This document shows, in pieces, positions 1 to 11,300 of a stretch of DNA of 64,000 nt. This DNA comes from Chitinophaga oryzae. GTDB lineage: Bacteria; Bacteroidota; Bacteroidia; Chitinophagales; Chitinophagaceae. Location: assembly GCF_012516375.2 (NCBI RefSeq), contig NZ_CP051204.2, positions 4,774,001 to 4,838,000 on the forward strand. The letters run 5' to 3'. Numbering within the stretch: position 1 is the first letter of the stretch; each line of letters opens with the position of its first letter. Made by a program: the position numbers and the translations under genes. The notes beneath the pieces were generated by a model. It saw only the letters and a list, made by a program, of their open reading frames with translations. It did not search any database and was not told the origin of the DNA.

Positions 1-3000
1 CCACGCATCAGAAGCAATGTGATGCAGGGTGACCACCAGCACATATTCTTCCTCTGGTCTTACAACCAGGTGCGCCCGCAACATATAGTCGTTACCGAGA
101 TCAAACGGAGTATTGATCAACCGGGAGATATAGTCCTGCAGGGCTGGTTCTGCCATGAGGGAAGTACCCGCAATGATCTGCAATTGCCAGTCGTCGGCCT
201 GCAGCACCTTTTGCCAGGTAATTCCCTCTTCATGTACGATAACTGTGCGGAGCACCTCGTGACGCTCCACGATGGTTTTCAGCGCAGACGCCAGCGCGGC
301 GGTATCCAGCTTGCCTTTCAGACGTAATACCGCCGGCACATGATAGTGTATGCTTCCCTCCATACGGTCAATAAACCAGAGCCTTTCCTGGCTGAAAGAC
401 AAGGGAATGCGGGCCGGCCGTTCCTTACGCACCAGCGCCGGCACAGACGATTGTGGCCTCCGCTGTTCCAGTTGCGCCGCCAGTGTGGCTACTGTGGGAT
501 AGTCGAACACGTCGCCGATGGTGACTTCCGCCTCCATTTGTTTACGAATAGCAGAGATAAGACGTATGGCCAGCAGGGAATGCCCTCCCAATGCAAAGAA
601 ATCATCATGACGGCCGACATCCTCAACTTCCAGCAATACCGACCAGATAGCCGCGAGCTTTTGCTCTACGGCCGTTTCCGGCGCCGTATATCCCTGTTGT
701 ACGTCGGCGGCTTCCTCCGGATCAGGCAGCGCCTTACGGTCCACCTTACCATTGGCCATCAGCGGAAAGCTATCTACGAAAGACCACAACGCCGGATGCA
801 TGTGGTCGGGCAATTCATTTTTAACATATGCCTGCAACGCTTCTTTATCCGTGCCGTTACCGCGCAGGATATAAGCCACCAGGCGTTTGTCGCCGTTACG
901 GTCCGGCCTCGCCAGCACTACCGCCTGTTCGGTGAGACCGCTCTTCACCAGCACATTTTCGATCTCTCCCAATTCCACCCGGTAGCCGCGGATTTTCACC
1001 TGGTCGTCTGCACGGCCCAGGAAGAGAATATTGCCGTCCGGCAGGTATTTCACCAGGTCGCCGGTGCGGTAAAGCCGGGAAGAGACGCCCGGCAGAAAAC
1101 GATCGGCCACAAACTTGCTTTGGGTCAGGGCTTCCTGGTGGAGATAACCGGCAGATACGCCATCACCGCCGATATACAGTTCACCGGGGATGCCCACAGG
1201 GCTTAACTTACCCGCCGGCGACACCACGTATATCCGGGTATTGGAAAACGGCTTGCCAATGGGCACTTGTTGTTCGTACAGGCTGTCGGGTTGTACCACG
1301 TGCATCAGCTTTCCGATAGTCGTTTCCGTTGGCCCATAGTGGTTTACCACCATTACGTTGTTGCCCGATGCCCGGATGGCCGTTATGACGCCGGCATCCA
1401 GCGCCTCTCCTCCAAAAATCAGCAGCTTCCGGGGCAACAACAGGTTGCCTGGCAACGACAATGCTTTCCAGTGAGACGGAACTATTTTAATACAGTCCAC
1501 CGGATGCGCCGCAAAATAGGCGGCGATCCGTTCTGCGTCATTCACCGCTTCTTTGGTGAACACATGCAATGCTCCGCCCGTGGCCAGCGCGCCGAAGACA
1601 ACGGTATTACCAAGGTCGGTGGCGATGCTGGACATCAGTCCGAAGGAACGGCTCTCTTCCAGCGGCAGCGCATGTTTCAGTCCATATACATAATCCATCA
1701 GGTTCTGATGGGTAACGATCACCCCTTTGGGATTACCGGTACTACCCGAAGTATAAATCACGTAAGCCGGCTGTCCGTGTAGCCATTCCCGTGACATCCG
1801 CGTAGCCGGCAGATCATCCGGCAGTCCGGCGTCTCCATCAAGCGTAATAACCTGCTGGCCCGTCAGCGGCAACCTGCCGGCGCAGGCGTTGCTGGTGACA
1901 ATCACCTTCGCCGCCGTATCCGCCAGCATATAACTGACACGCTCCGCCGGAAAATCCGGATCGATGGGCACATAGGCGCCACCTGCCTTGAGAATACCCA
2001 GCAGGGCGACCAGTATATCAGCGGAACGTTCGAAGTACAATGGTACCAGCGAACCGGTGGTTACCCCTTTGCTGCGCAGATAATGCGCCAGCTGAGTGGC
2101 CCGCTTGTCCAGCTGGCCGTAGGTCAACACGCGGTCCTCACACCGCACAGCGGTCTGCTCCGGCGCCCTGTCTGCCTGTGTCTCAAATATATCTATGAGC
2201 GTGGTATGCGCAGGATAAGCTACCGTAGCGGTGTTCAGCAGTTGTTGTTTTTCCGTTGGCGTCAACAGTTCAATATCTCCGACTGTTTCTGCAATACCGG
2301 CCGTGATCTGTTGCAAAACCTGTTTAAAATGGCCGGTTATAGCCTCCAGGTAATGATCTTCCAGCAAAGCGGTATTGTAGGCAAACAGCAGGCTGGTCTC
2401 CGCGGAAATGCTGATGATGATGGTCAGCGGATAGTTGGTATGCGGATGAGTTTCCACGCCCGTCACTTTCAGCTGCCATTCCTTTGCATTCACCACCTCA
2501 TCTACGGGGTAGTTCTGGAAAGTGATGGAACTATCAAACAGATCGCCGCTGATGCCCGCCCATTGCTGCACCTCCTGCAGGTTATTATACTGATGCTCCC
2601 GGCTGTGCTGTTGTTCAGTTTGGAGCTGCTGTAACCAGCTGACGATATGGCTGTTTTCATCCACAGCGGTATGAAGCGGCAGCGTATTGATGTACAGCCC
2701 CACTCCCCTTTCTGCGCCCGGCAGGTTGTCCGGACGGCCGGACACGGTGATACCATAAGCCACGTTCCGGTGGCCGGTATAAGCGTGTAACAGGTACGCC
2801 CAAACGCCCTGCATCAGCGTATTAACGGTAATATGATGCCTTTGTGCAAAACGTGACAACTGCTGCGTAAAAGCCGCGTCCAGTATCACCTTCCTGTTAC
2901 TATACGCCCCCACGCCTTTGGTACGTGCGGCCGTATTGCTTACGAAAGGCAACAGGGTCGCTTCATCCAGGTCATGCAGGTATTGCTTCCAGTAGTTTTC

Positions 3001-6000
3001 TGCTTCCTCTTTATCGAGACGGTCCAGGTAATGAATATACGCCTCAAAACGATCGTCTCCCCGGGAAGGGAGCTCTCCGCCGGTCACCAGCGCATCATAC
3101 CCCGACAACAAACCTTCCACGAGGACCGGCAATGACCATCCATCCAGCAGGATATGATGGGAGGTCCATAACATCCGGAAGTTATTGCCGTGTAGCCGTA
3201 CCAGTGTTAAACGCATTAGCGGCGCCTCCGTAAAATCAAATCCCCTGCGCAGGTCTGCCTCTTCCAGTACCTTGTATAACCTGTTCTGCTCGTCGGTACT
3301 GCAGGCGGTATAATCCAGTATCTCCACGGGTAACGTAACTTTCCTGTACACACATTGCACGGGAATACTGAAGCGGTCATAGTAGAAAGCTGTGCGCAGA
3401 ATACTGTGCTTCTCCAGCAACAGGTTCCAGCTTTTCACGAAGGCGTCCACGTGAAGGTCTTCCAGTTCCACGGTCATCTGTTCTGTATAGGTGCCTCCTT
3501 CCGCAGCGTACAGGCTGTGAAAGAGCATCCCTTCCTGCAAGCCGCTCAGCCGGTACAGACCGTCGATCTGTTGCCGCCGTGGAGCACCGTTATGCAGAGC
3601 ATCCAGGAAAACATCCAGCTCTTCGTTGGACACCCAGGCGCCCAGCCCGTAGTCTGACGGGGTAAACACCGGGGTTGGCACCGCTACACAATGCGCTATC
3701 AGCGCTTCCAGGTGCGACAAATAGTTTTGCGCCAGCTGCGCAATGGAAGCCGGTTCAAAATGTTGTACACTATAGTTCCAGTCCAGCTGCAGTTGCCCGG
3801 CTTTTACAAGACCTGTTAGGCTCAATAGCTCCCGCAGCGGGAAACCGGCGGCAATGTCCGCACCGGAGGATTCAGCTGCGCTGCTGAACAGCCCTGCTTC
3901 GTCTTTCAGGTTATCAGACTGGCCGAGATAGTTAAACACCACGTTCCAGGGATTGGCTCCATGCAATGCCGGTATTTTGTTCAGGTATTTCAGGACACCG
4001 TATCCCAGTCCTTTATCCGGCGTACGCCGCAACTGTTCTTTGACAGCCTTCAGCGCCTCCCCTGCGTGGCGGTCACCACCGGTTTCCAGGAGTACGGGGA
4101 ACAAGTTGGTAAACCAGCCTACCGTGCGACTGGTATCGATGTCTTTATTGATGTCTTCCCTGCCGTGTCCTTCCAATCCTACAATCACGGCGCTATGGCC
4201 ATTCCATTCAGATAAGGTCAGGGCTAATGCTGTCAGCAGGATATCATTTATCTCTGTATGATAAGCCTGGGAGGTTTCTTTCAACAACCGGCGGGTACTG
4301 TGTGTACTCAGTTGTGAAGTATAACTTCGGGTATCTGCCATGGTCACCCGTCCCTCAAAAATCCTGTCCGTTTTCAGGGGCAGCGGTTGTAGCGCTATCT
4401 TCTCCCAGTAAGGCGCCTGGGACAGGCCACGTTGTGTGTTTCCGTAGTTGACCAGCGCCTGTTGCCATTGCCGGTAAGAAGAACCTTTCCGTTCCGGCAG
4501 CGACTGGCCCTGCAACAGCAGCTGCAGGTCTTCGAGCAGGATACGCCAGGAAACGGCATCTACAGCAAGGTGGTGCACCACCATAAAGAGGCGGTTGGCC
4601 GCTTCTGCTTCCGGCGTTAGTACCAGGACAACTTTCGTCACCACTCCCTTCCGGATGTCCAGGCTGGCCTGATAACGGTCAGCCGTAGCGGTGATAGCGG
4701 CCGGCAATTGTTCCGCAGGCACGCTCCGCAGGTCTGCTATTTCCAGCTCACCTTCACCACCGCTATATACCTGTTGCCATTTATTTTCCTGCTGATGATA
4801 TACAAAACGTAAGGCATCGTGATAGTTAACCAGTTGCCGGATGGCCGGTATCAACTGTTCACCGGTTATTTTCTTATCGATCCCCAGTAAAACACTTTGG
4901 TTAAAGTGGTTTACAGCAGCGGCATCCAGCTGAAGGAACCACTGCTGAACAGGTAATAGCCCGCTTTCACCAGTGAGCTTTCCCTGCTCGCCGGTCACGC
5001 TGCGGCCCGCCTGTGCGTGTATATGTGCCGCCAGTGCAGCAATATGCTGATGTACGAACAGGTCTCTGGGCTGTAACTCATACCCTGCCCGTCTTATGCG
5101 GCCAACAGCCTGAATGGTGATAATTGAATCGCCACCGAGCTCAAAGAAATTGTCGTATATCCCTACCTGTTGTACGCCCAACAATTCCTGCCAGATGGCA
5201 GCCAGTACCTCTTCCGTAGTATTGCGAGGCGCCACGTAAGTAGCTGCAGCGGTGCTTTCCAGGGCAGGTTCGGGTAAGGCTCTTTTATCGATCTTACCGT
5301 TGGCCGTGAGCGGTAACTGGTCCATGACGATAATTGCCGCCGGCACCATATATTCCGGCAAGCGGTTTTTCACTGCTGCCAGCGCTGCTGCTTTATCAAA
5401 GCTTTCGTCACCAGCCACGTAGGCTACCAGCCGTTTGTGGCCGGCGTTATCGGTTTTAGCCAATACCAGCGCCTGCCTGGCGCCTTTCTCGGTGGCGAGT
5501 ACATTTTCAATTTCTACGGGCTCGATGCGGTAGCCACGTATCTTCAACTGTTCATCTATACGTCCCAGGTACTCGATCGTGCCGTCAGCACGCCAGCGGC
5601 CTAAGTCACCGGTATGATAAATCCTTTCGCCATTTGTATGCGTGGTGAATTTTTCTGCCGTCAGTTCCGGCAGGTTCAAATAGCCTTTAGCAAGGCCCGC
5701 GCCTGCAATGCATATTTCCCCGCCCACACCAGCCGGACTGAGCGCGCCCGCAGGGCTGAGGATATATACGCGGGTATTACTCACGGGGCTGCCAATGGGA
5801 GGCGTCATCGCCGCGTTACCGGGCGATAGTATATAACTGGTAGTGACTACACTATTTTCCGTTGGCCCGTAGTTGTTGACCAGTTTATAAGGTAATGACG
5901 ACACCTGCGTGACGGGCAGTTTATCGCCGCCGGTGAGCAGGTATCGGAGGTCTTGTATCTTTCCTGCGCCAGCCTGGATAAAGGCCGGCACCAGGGCAGT

Positions 6001-8349
6001 AGAAATGAAGGCATGCGTAATCTGCGCTTTTACGTGCAGGTCCACCAATGCGGGCATGAAGACACGGGTATCGTCGTCTACCAGGAAGACGGAAGCCCCG
6101 GCAGCCAGGTATGGCCAAAGCTCCCAACCGAAAGCATCGAAACCGATGCCCGAAACGGCGGTAGCGCGACTGTCAGCTGTGACCCCGAAAGCCTGCTGAT
6201 GCCAATGCACCAGGTTCGCCAGTCCGCGGTGTTCTATCATCACGCCTTTAGGTTGGCCCGTGGAGCCGGAAGTATAAATCACATATACCAGCTGGTCAGT
6301 CGCCAGCGCCACTGTCAGCGCAACAGCGGGGCAACGGTCAATAAGTGCCTGTTCCTTTGCCGGAATGACCGGCCGTATCTTCTCTCCGATGCCCGCCGCG
6401 ATCTCTTCATTGCAGATAACAACCGCCGCACCTGTATCTTCCAGCGTAAAGCGTATGCGTGCCGCCGGGTAGGAAGGATCTACCGGTACATAGGCGGCGC
6501 CGGTCTTGATCACCGCCAGCATAGCCACCACAAGATCAGGGGAACGTTCGAGGCAAACCGGCACCAAACTGCCGGCAGCAACACCTTGTTGCTGCAGGTA
6601 GTGCGCCAGCCGGTTGGAGCGCTCGTCCAGTATGCGATATGACAGTTCACCATCCGCACTTTTCAGTGCCACGGCATCAGGTCGGACGGCCACCTGTTCG
6701 CGGAACAGGTCCGGTATGGTTTTATCCGCCGGAAAATCCGCGCGGGTATCGTTAAAATTCAGCAGCAATTGTTGCTCTTCCGCTTTGCTCAGCAGCGGAA
6801 GATCATCTATGCGCGCATCCGGGGTGGCGGTCACCGACAACAACAGTTCATGGAAGTGTCCGATCAAAGCCTCTATAGTGGCAGCGCTGAAGAGGTCCGC
6901 ACAATATTCCACGCTGCCTTTCAGTCCTCCGTCTGTCTCCTGCATGATCAGGGTAAGATCGAACTTAGCGCTTTCCGCGATGATTTTTTCTTCTGACAAC
7001 CGCAGCCCTCCGGGCGCACCGCCTTTTGACACCGGTGCGTTCTGCAAAGCGAAGACCACCTGAAACAGCGGGCTACGGCCGGGGTTACGGCCTTTTACCA
7101 CTGTCTCGATCACTTTCTCCAACGGTATCTCCTGGTGATCGTAAGCACTCAGTGTCGTCTGTTTAATTTGTTGAAGCAAAGCCCGGAAAGAGGGATGATC
7201 TCCCAGGTCGCTGCGCAGTGCCAGCGTATTTACAAAAAGACCGATCAGTGTTTCCATCTCCGCCCTTGTTCTGCCGGAAACGGGACTGCCCACGCAGATA
7301 TCCTCCTGACCGCTGTAGCGGTATAACAGGACCTTAAAGGCGGCCAGTAATGTCATGAAGAGGGTGACGTCTTCCTGGCGCGACAGTTGTTTCAGTTTAT
7401 GAGCGATGGTGTTGTCTACTGTAAAATCAATAGTAGCGCCCCGCGTGCTTTGGACTGCGGGCCGCGGATAATCCAGCGGCAGTTCCAGGGGCGCCACCGC
7501 TGCCAGCTGCTTCTTCCAGTAATCCAGCTGTTGTTGCAGGCCGTTGCTGCCGAGTTGCTGGCGTTGCCAGAGGGCATAGTCGGCATATTGTATCTCCAGC
7601 GGCGCCAGCTGCGGCGTATGACCGTTAGCGTAAGCGTCATACAGCGCCTGCAGTTCGCTCACCAGGATACCGGTGGACCAACCATCGGAAACGATATGAT
7701 GCAGCGTTAACACCAGTATATGCGTCTCCTTCTCCAGCACTATCAGCTGCGCGCGCAGCAGATGGTCATTCGCGAGGTCAAAAGGAACAGCGATATCATC
7801 TTTCAGCGCCTGTTGCAAAGCGGCAGTATCGCGGAGGGCTGCGGCATCTTCCCGGACACTGAGCCTCCATTGGTCTTTCTCCATCACATATTGTGACGGC
7901 CGGCCAGCATCTTCGCTGGTGCGGATCACCGTGCGAAGGATTTCGTGCCGGTTCACGATTTCGCGCAAAGCGTTTTCCAGTGCCTTGCGGTCCAGAGGGC
8001 CCTCCATGCGGAGCGCGGCAGACAGGTGATACTGTACGCTGCCTTCCAGCTGGTCGATGATCCAGAGTCTTTCCTGGCTGAAAGACAGGGGTATCGCGGT
8101 ATCAGCAGAACGGCCGGAAGCAGCCGTTATAGCCGTTCCCGTTACAGCCGCCGTGCGCTGATGATATTGCCTGAAATAGGTAATGAGATGTTGTTTGTTG
8201 TCCTTCAGCACTTTCAGCAGGCTGCCGTCGATCTTTCGCTCCTTGCTAACCTTTACCACGAGGTCATTTTCGTCATAGGATATTTTTATTCCCGAATCCT
8301 GGGCCTTTCCCAGTAAGTCAACGATGTCAATTAAATTAAAATCTGACAT
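1..8349 (-). CDS. Non-ribosomal peptide synthetase NRPS3 (5' part; continues past the window start)
   Basis: Third synthetase of the assembly line, transcribed towards base 1, with its 3' end outside the window. Translation from the ATG at 8349 gives an N-terminal TubC-type docking domain (about 60 residues), then C (LCL type, HHIVSDG), A, carrier protein, E, C (DCL type, HHILLDG), A, carrier protein and the first part of another C domain that ends at HHIASDAW. The first A domain has the code DAWFLGNVV(K), the classical Leu code. The second has DLTKIGHIG(K), the Asp code. Both carrier proteins keep the phosphopantetheine serine (LGGDS and LGGHS). The gap to NRPS2 is 45 bases, so the two are probably cotranscribed and cotranslated in order. 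The E domain reads HHLAVDA and the last C domain HHIASDA, where the family usually has DG. No termination domain is seen, so release must lie downstream. Confidence 0.93.
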   Translation of the reverse strand, partial: MSDFNLIDIVDLLGKAQDSGIKISYDENDLVVKVSKERKIDGSLLKVLKDNKQHLITYFRQYHQRTAAVTGTAITAASGRSADTAIPLSFSQERLWIIDQLEGSVQYHLSAALRMEGPLDRKALENALREIVNRHEILRTVIRTSEDAGRPSQYVMEKDQWRLSVREDAAALRDTAALQQALKDDIAVPFDLANDHLLRAQLIVLEKETHILVLTLHHIVSDGWSTGILVSELQALYDAYANGHTPQLAPLEIQYADYALWQRQQLGSNGLQQQLDYWKKQLAAVAPLELPLDYPRPAVQSTRGATIDFTVDNTIAHKLKQLSRQEDVTLFMTLLAAFKVLLYRYSGQEDICVGSPVSGRTRAEMETLIGLFVNTLALRSDLGDHPSFRALLQQIKQTTLSAYDHQEIPLEKVIETVVKGRNPGRSPLFQVVFALQNAPVSKGGAPGGLRLSEEKIIAESAKFDLTLIMQETDGGLKGSVEYCADLFSAATIEALIGHFHELLLSVTATPDARIDDLPLLSKAEEQQLLLNFNDTRADFPADKTIPDLFREQVAVRPDAVALKSADGELSYRILDERSNRLAHYLQQQGVAAGSLVPVCLERSPDLVVAMLAVIKTGAAYVPVDPSYPAARIRFTLEDTGAAVVICNEEIAAGIGEKIRPVIPAKEQALIDRCPAVALTVALATDQLVYVIYTSGSTGQPKGVMIEHRGLANLVHWHQQAFGVTADSRATAVSGIGFDAFGWELWPYLAAGASVFLVDDDTRVFMPALVDLHVKAQITHAFISTALVPAFIQAGAGKIQDLRYLLTGGDKLPVTQVSSLPYKLVNNYGPTENSVVTTSYILSPGNAAMTPPIGSPVSNTRVYILSPAGALSPAGVGGEICIAGAGLAKGYLNLPELTAEKFTTHTNGERIYHTGDLGRWRADGTIEYLGRIDEQLKIRGYRIEPVEIENVLATEKGARQALVLAKTDNAGHKRLVAYVAGDESFDKAAALAAVKNRLPEYMVPAAIIVMDQLPLTANGKIDKRALPEPALESTAAATYVAPRNTTEEVLAAIWQELLGVQQVGIYDNFFELGGDSIITIQAVGRIRRAGYELQPRDLFVHQHIAALAAHIHAQAGRSVTGEQGKLTGESGLLPVQQWFLQLDAAAVNHFNQSVLLGIDKKITGEQLIPAIRQLVNYHDALRFVYHQQENKWQQVYSGGEGELEIADLRSVPAEQLPAAITATADRYQASLDIRKGVVTKVVLVLTPEAEAANRLFMVVHHLAVDAVSWRILLEDLQLLLQGQSLPERKGSSYRQWQQALVNYGNTQRGLSQAPYWEKIALQPLPLKTDRIFEGRVTMADTRSYTSQLSTHSTRRLLKETSQAYHTEINDILLTALALTLSEWNGHSAVIVGLEGHGREDINKDIDTSRTVGWFTNLFPVLLETGGDRHAGEALKAVKEQLRRTPDKGLGYGVLKYLNKIPALHGANPWNVVFNYLGQSDNLKDEAGLFSSAAESSGADIAAGFPLRELLSLTGLVKAGQLQLDWNYSVQHFEPASIAQLAQNYLSHLEALIAHCVAVPTPVFTPSDYGLGAWVSNEELDVFLDALHNGAPRRQQIDGLYRLSGLQEGMLFHSLYAAEGGTYTEQMTVELEDLHVDAFVKSWNLLLEKHSILRTAFYYDRFSIPVQCVYRKVTLPVEILDYTACSTDEQNRLYKVLEEADLRRGFDFTEAPLMRLTLVRLHGNNFRMLWTSHHILLDGWSLPVLVEGLLSGYDALVTGGELPSRGDDRFEAYIHYLDRLDKEEAENYWKQYLHDLDEATLLPFVSNTAARTKGVGAYSNRKVILDAAFTQQLSRFAQRHHITVNTLMQGVWAYLLHAYTGHRNVAYGITVSGRPDNLPGAERGVGLYINTLPLHTAVDENSHIVSWLQQLQTEQQHSREHQYNNLQEVQQWAGISGDLFDSSITFQNYPVDEVVNAKEWQLKVTGVETHPHTNYPLTIIISISAETSLLFAYNTALLEDHYLEAITGHFKQVLQQITAGIAETVGDIELLTPTEKQQLLNTATVAYPAHTTLIDIFETQADRAPEQTAVRCEDRVLTYGQLDKRATQLAHYLRSKGVTTGSLVPLYFERSADILVALLGILKAGGAYVPIDPDFPAERVSYMLADTAAKVIVTSNACAGRLPLTGQQVITLDGDAGLPDDLPATRMSREWLHGQPAYVIYTSGSTGNPKGVIVTHQNLMDYVYGLKHALPLEESRSFGLMSSIATDLGNTVVFGALATGGALHVFTKEAVNDAERIAAYFAAHPVDCIKIVPSHWKALSLPGNLLLPRKLLIFGGEALDAGVITAIRASGNNVMVVNHYGPTETTIGKLMHVVQPDSLYEQQVPIGKPFSNTRIYVVSPAGKLSPVGIPGELYIGGDGVSAGYLHQEALTQSKFVADRFLPGVSSRLYRTGDLVKYLPDGNILFLGRADDQVKIRGYRVELGEIENVLVKSGLTEQAVVLARPDRNGDKRLVAYILRGNGTDKEALQAYVKNELPDHMHPALWSFVDSFPLMANGKVDRKALPDPEEAADVQQGYTAPETAVEQKLAAIWSVLLEVEDVGRHDDFFALGGHSLLAIRLISAIRKQMEAEVTIGDVFDYPTVATLAAQLEQRRPQSSVPALVRKERPARIPLSFSQERLWFIDRMEGSIHYHVPAVLRLKGKLDTAALASALKTIVERHEVLRTVIVHEEGITWQKVLQADDWQLQIIAGTSLMAEPALQDYISRLINTPFDLGNDYMLRAHLVVRPEEEYVLVVTLHHIASDAW
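460..3640 (-). other. NRPS module 10: C-A(Asp)-T
   Basis: C10 is of DCL type (HHILLDGWS). A10 has ATDLGNT and code DLTKIGHIG, the Asp code. The carrier protein is LGGHS. Predicted residue: L-Asp. It is followed by the start of C11 (bases 1 to about 400, LCL-like, HHIASDAW), so at least one more module exists upstream of base 1. Confidence 0.8.
3670..8110 (-). other. NRPS module 9: C-A(Leu)-T-E
   Basis: C9 is of LCL type (HHIVSDGWS). A9 has FDAFGW and code DAWFLGNVV, the classical Leu code. The carrier protein is LGGDS. The E domain has HHLAVDA, GHGRE and RTVGWFTNLFP. Predicted residue: D-Leu. Confidence 0.8.
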
Positions 8350-8394
8350 ATACGGTTGTTTGAATGAATGAAGAGAATTAAATGGGGTTGTATT

Positions 8395-11300
8395 TTACAG
8401 GGTGATGGTTTCAAGGTCGTCGTCATCATCTGCCGAAGGCTGATCGAGATTCAGCCGGATGTACCTCGCCAGCTGTTCGATGGTAGCGAGCTGGAAGAAA
8501 GTCCTTACATTGACCTCTATGCCAAATTGCCTGCGGACGGTAGAAGTCAGCCGGATCACCTGCAGCGAATGGCCTCCCAGTTCAAAGAAGTTGTCCTGCA
8601 CGCCTACCCTTGTCACCCCCAGCAGGTCTTCCCATACGCCGGACAGCAGCGCTTCCGTTTCATCCCGGGGGGCCACATATGTTTGTGACGACCACCCTTC
8701 CACTTCGTCCGGCGCAGGCAGCGCTTTACGGTCTATTTTACCATTGGCCGTGAGCGGCAGCTTCTCCAGCGGCACCAGCCAGGAAGGTACCATGTACTCC
8801 GGCAGGCGGCCTTTCAGGAACGCATATACGTCATCACGGTCATAGGTGCCGGAAGTAACCACATATGCCGCCAGCTGCTTGTTGCCTTTGCGGTCGGCAC
8901 GGGCCACAACTACGGCCTGCTGTACCTGTTCATGCAGTTGCAGCGCATGTTCGATCTCGCCCAGTTCCACCCGGAAGCCGCGGACCTTCACCTGGTCATC
9001 CAGGCGGCCGAGGTATTCCACTGTGCCGTCGGGGAGCCAGCGGCCGAGATCGCCGGTACGGTACATGCGTACTGTCATTCCCGTTATAAAGGGATCGGTG
9101 ATAAATTTTTCTGCAGTCAGTTCCGGGCGGTTGAGGTATCCTCTGCCCACGCCTACGCCGGAAACACAGATCTCTCCGGGTACACCGGGCGGGCACAGCT
9201 GCATGGCTTCATTCACCACGTAAATGTTCAGGTTCTGAATGGGATATCCCAGCGGGATGTTGGACTGCGCCGGCGCTTCATACATCGTATAGTGACAGAT
9301 GTCGTCAGACGCTTCTGTGGGTCCATAGGCGTTCACCACCGGGATACGGCCGAAATGCGGATGCCGGAACCATTGTACCAGCACCTGCTGACTAACGGCT
9401 TCGCCGGTGACGAGCAGGAACTCCAGGTGTTCCAGTTTTACGGCAATGTCTTCCTGTAATACGGTGGCCAGGTAGGAAGGCACCAGCTCCAGGATGGTTA
9501 CCTGCTGGCGGTCTGCCGCCTGCATCAGCTGTTCGGGCTGCAGGATGGTTTCTTCGGAATAGATGATGGTCGTGCCGCCGCAGAGCAGCGCTGCGAACAT
9601 CTGCCATACAGAAATATCAAAAGTATAGGAAGCAGTAAAGGCAATAACGGAGCGATGGTCCAGCCGCAGATCGTTGACCTTGGCGTAGAGGTGGTTCAGC
9701 ATGCCCCGGTGTTCTATCAGCACGCCTTTGGGCTTACCGGTGGAGCCGGAAGTGTAGATGATGTAAGCCAGATCACCGGGAGATGGCACCAGCAGGGAAC
9801 CGGATACCGGCTGACGGAACACTTCCTCCCGGCGGTCGTCCAGCGCAACTACGCGGGCTGTTGTAACGCCCGTCAGCTTGTCTTTCAGTAACCGGCTGCT
9901 CAATATCACAGAAGCCGCTACATCTTCCAGCAGGAAAGCAATCCGTTCGGGCGGATAAGCGGTATCTACCGGCACATAGGCGCCGCCGGCTTTCAGGATG
10001 CCCAATATCCCGATGACCATCTCTGTTGATCTATCAATACAGACAGGCACCGGCATATCCTTTTTCACGCCCAGGCTTTGCAGGTAATGCGCTACCTGAT
10101 TGGAACGCTCTTCCAGCATACGGTATGTCAGCGCCGTCTCTCCGAAGATGAGCGCGGTGGCATCGGGCATCACCACCGCCTTTTCGCGGATGAGGGACAC
10201 CAATGTTTTATCCTGCGGGAACGCGGCCTTGCGGTTATTCACCGTTTCTGTCAGCATCACTCTTTCCGCAGGGGTCAGTATATCGAGCTGGTGCAACTGA
10301 AGGTGATCATTGGCTGTCATCTGTAAGAGCACTTCTTCAAAATGCCCGCGGATGGCACTGATGTAGTTATCAGCGAGGAGGTCCGCATTGTAGCGGAGTG
10401 TCACCCGGATAGTATCAGATACGGCTGCCAATATCTCCAGGGGCAGGTTGGTCTGTTCATGCACCATCACATGCTCTACCTGCAGTACGGCTTGCTGCGC
10501 CGTCATCATCTTGCTCACCGGGTAGTTTTCATATACCAGCAGGCTGTCGAACCAATCGCCGGTAATACCCGTCCAGCGCTGCATATCGTCCAGCGGTGTA
10601 TACTGGTGCTCCCGGCACTGCAGTTGCGACGCCTGTAAGTCCTGCAGCCAGGCAGTCACCGGCCTGGAAAGGTCTATCACGGCGCACAAAGGCAGGGTAT
10701 TGATGTACATGCCCACCGCCTGCTCTATCCCCGGCAGTCCTTCCGGACGGCCAGACACAGTAATGCCATAAGTCACCTCCTTACGCCCGGTGTAGCGGTA
10801 TAACAGGTACGACCATACGCCCTGTATAATCGTATTCGGCGTAATGCGATGCCGGTGCGCAAACCGGTGGATATTCCGCGTAGTGGCTTCATCCAGCTCG
10901 AGCAGTTCCTGCCGGTAAGTGCCTACGCCTGCGTTGCGGGCCTCAGCGGCGCCGATGAATGGCAACAAAGTAGCGTCGGTAGTATTTTTCAGGTAACTGC
11001 GCCAGAAAATTTCTTCCTGCGTTTTATCCTGGCGTTCCAGGTACCGGACATAGTCTTCATAACGGTCTTCTGTAAACGCCGGCAGCGGCGACTGCTTCAC
11101 CAACGCTTCGTATATGCGTAACAGGTCTTCCAGTATGAGCGGCAGGGACCAGCCATCGAATAAAATATGATGCGATGTCCATATCATACGGTGACGGTTG
11201 TCATCGACACGGACCAGCGCCAGCCGCATCAGCGGCGGATGACTGAAGTCAAATCCTTTATTACGGTCTGCCTCCAGGTATTCCGCCAGTTTCTCCTGTT

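Noticed and set aside
340..1206. Long open frames on the plus strand opposite the NRPS genes (also 5953-6642, 14401-15099, 20776-21579 and many others)
   Set aside because: They are antisense to conserved NRPS domains, have no recognisable motif, and arise from the codon use of the GC-rich synthetase genes.
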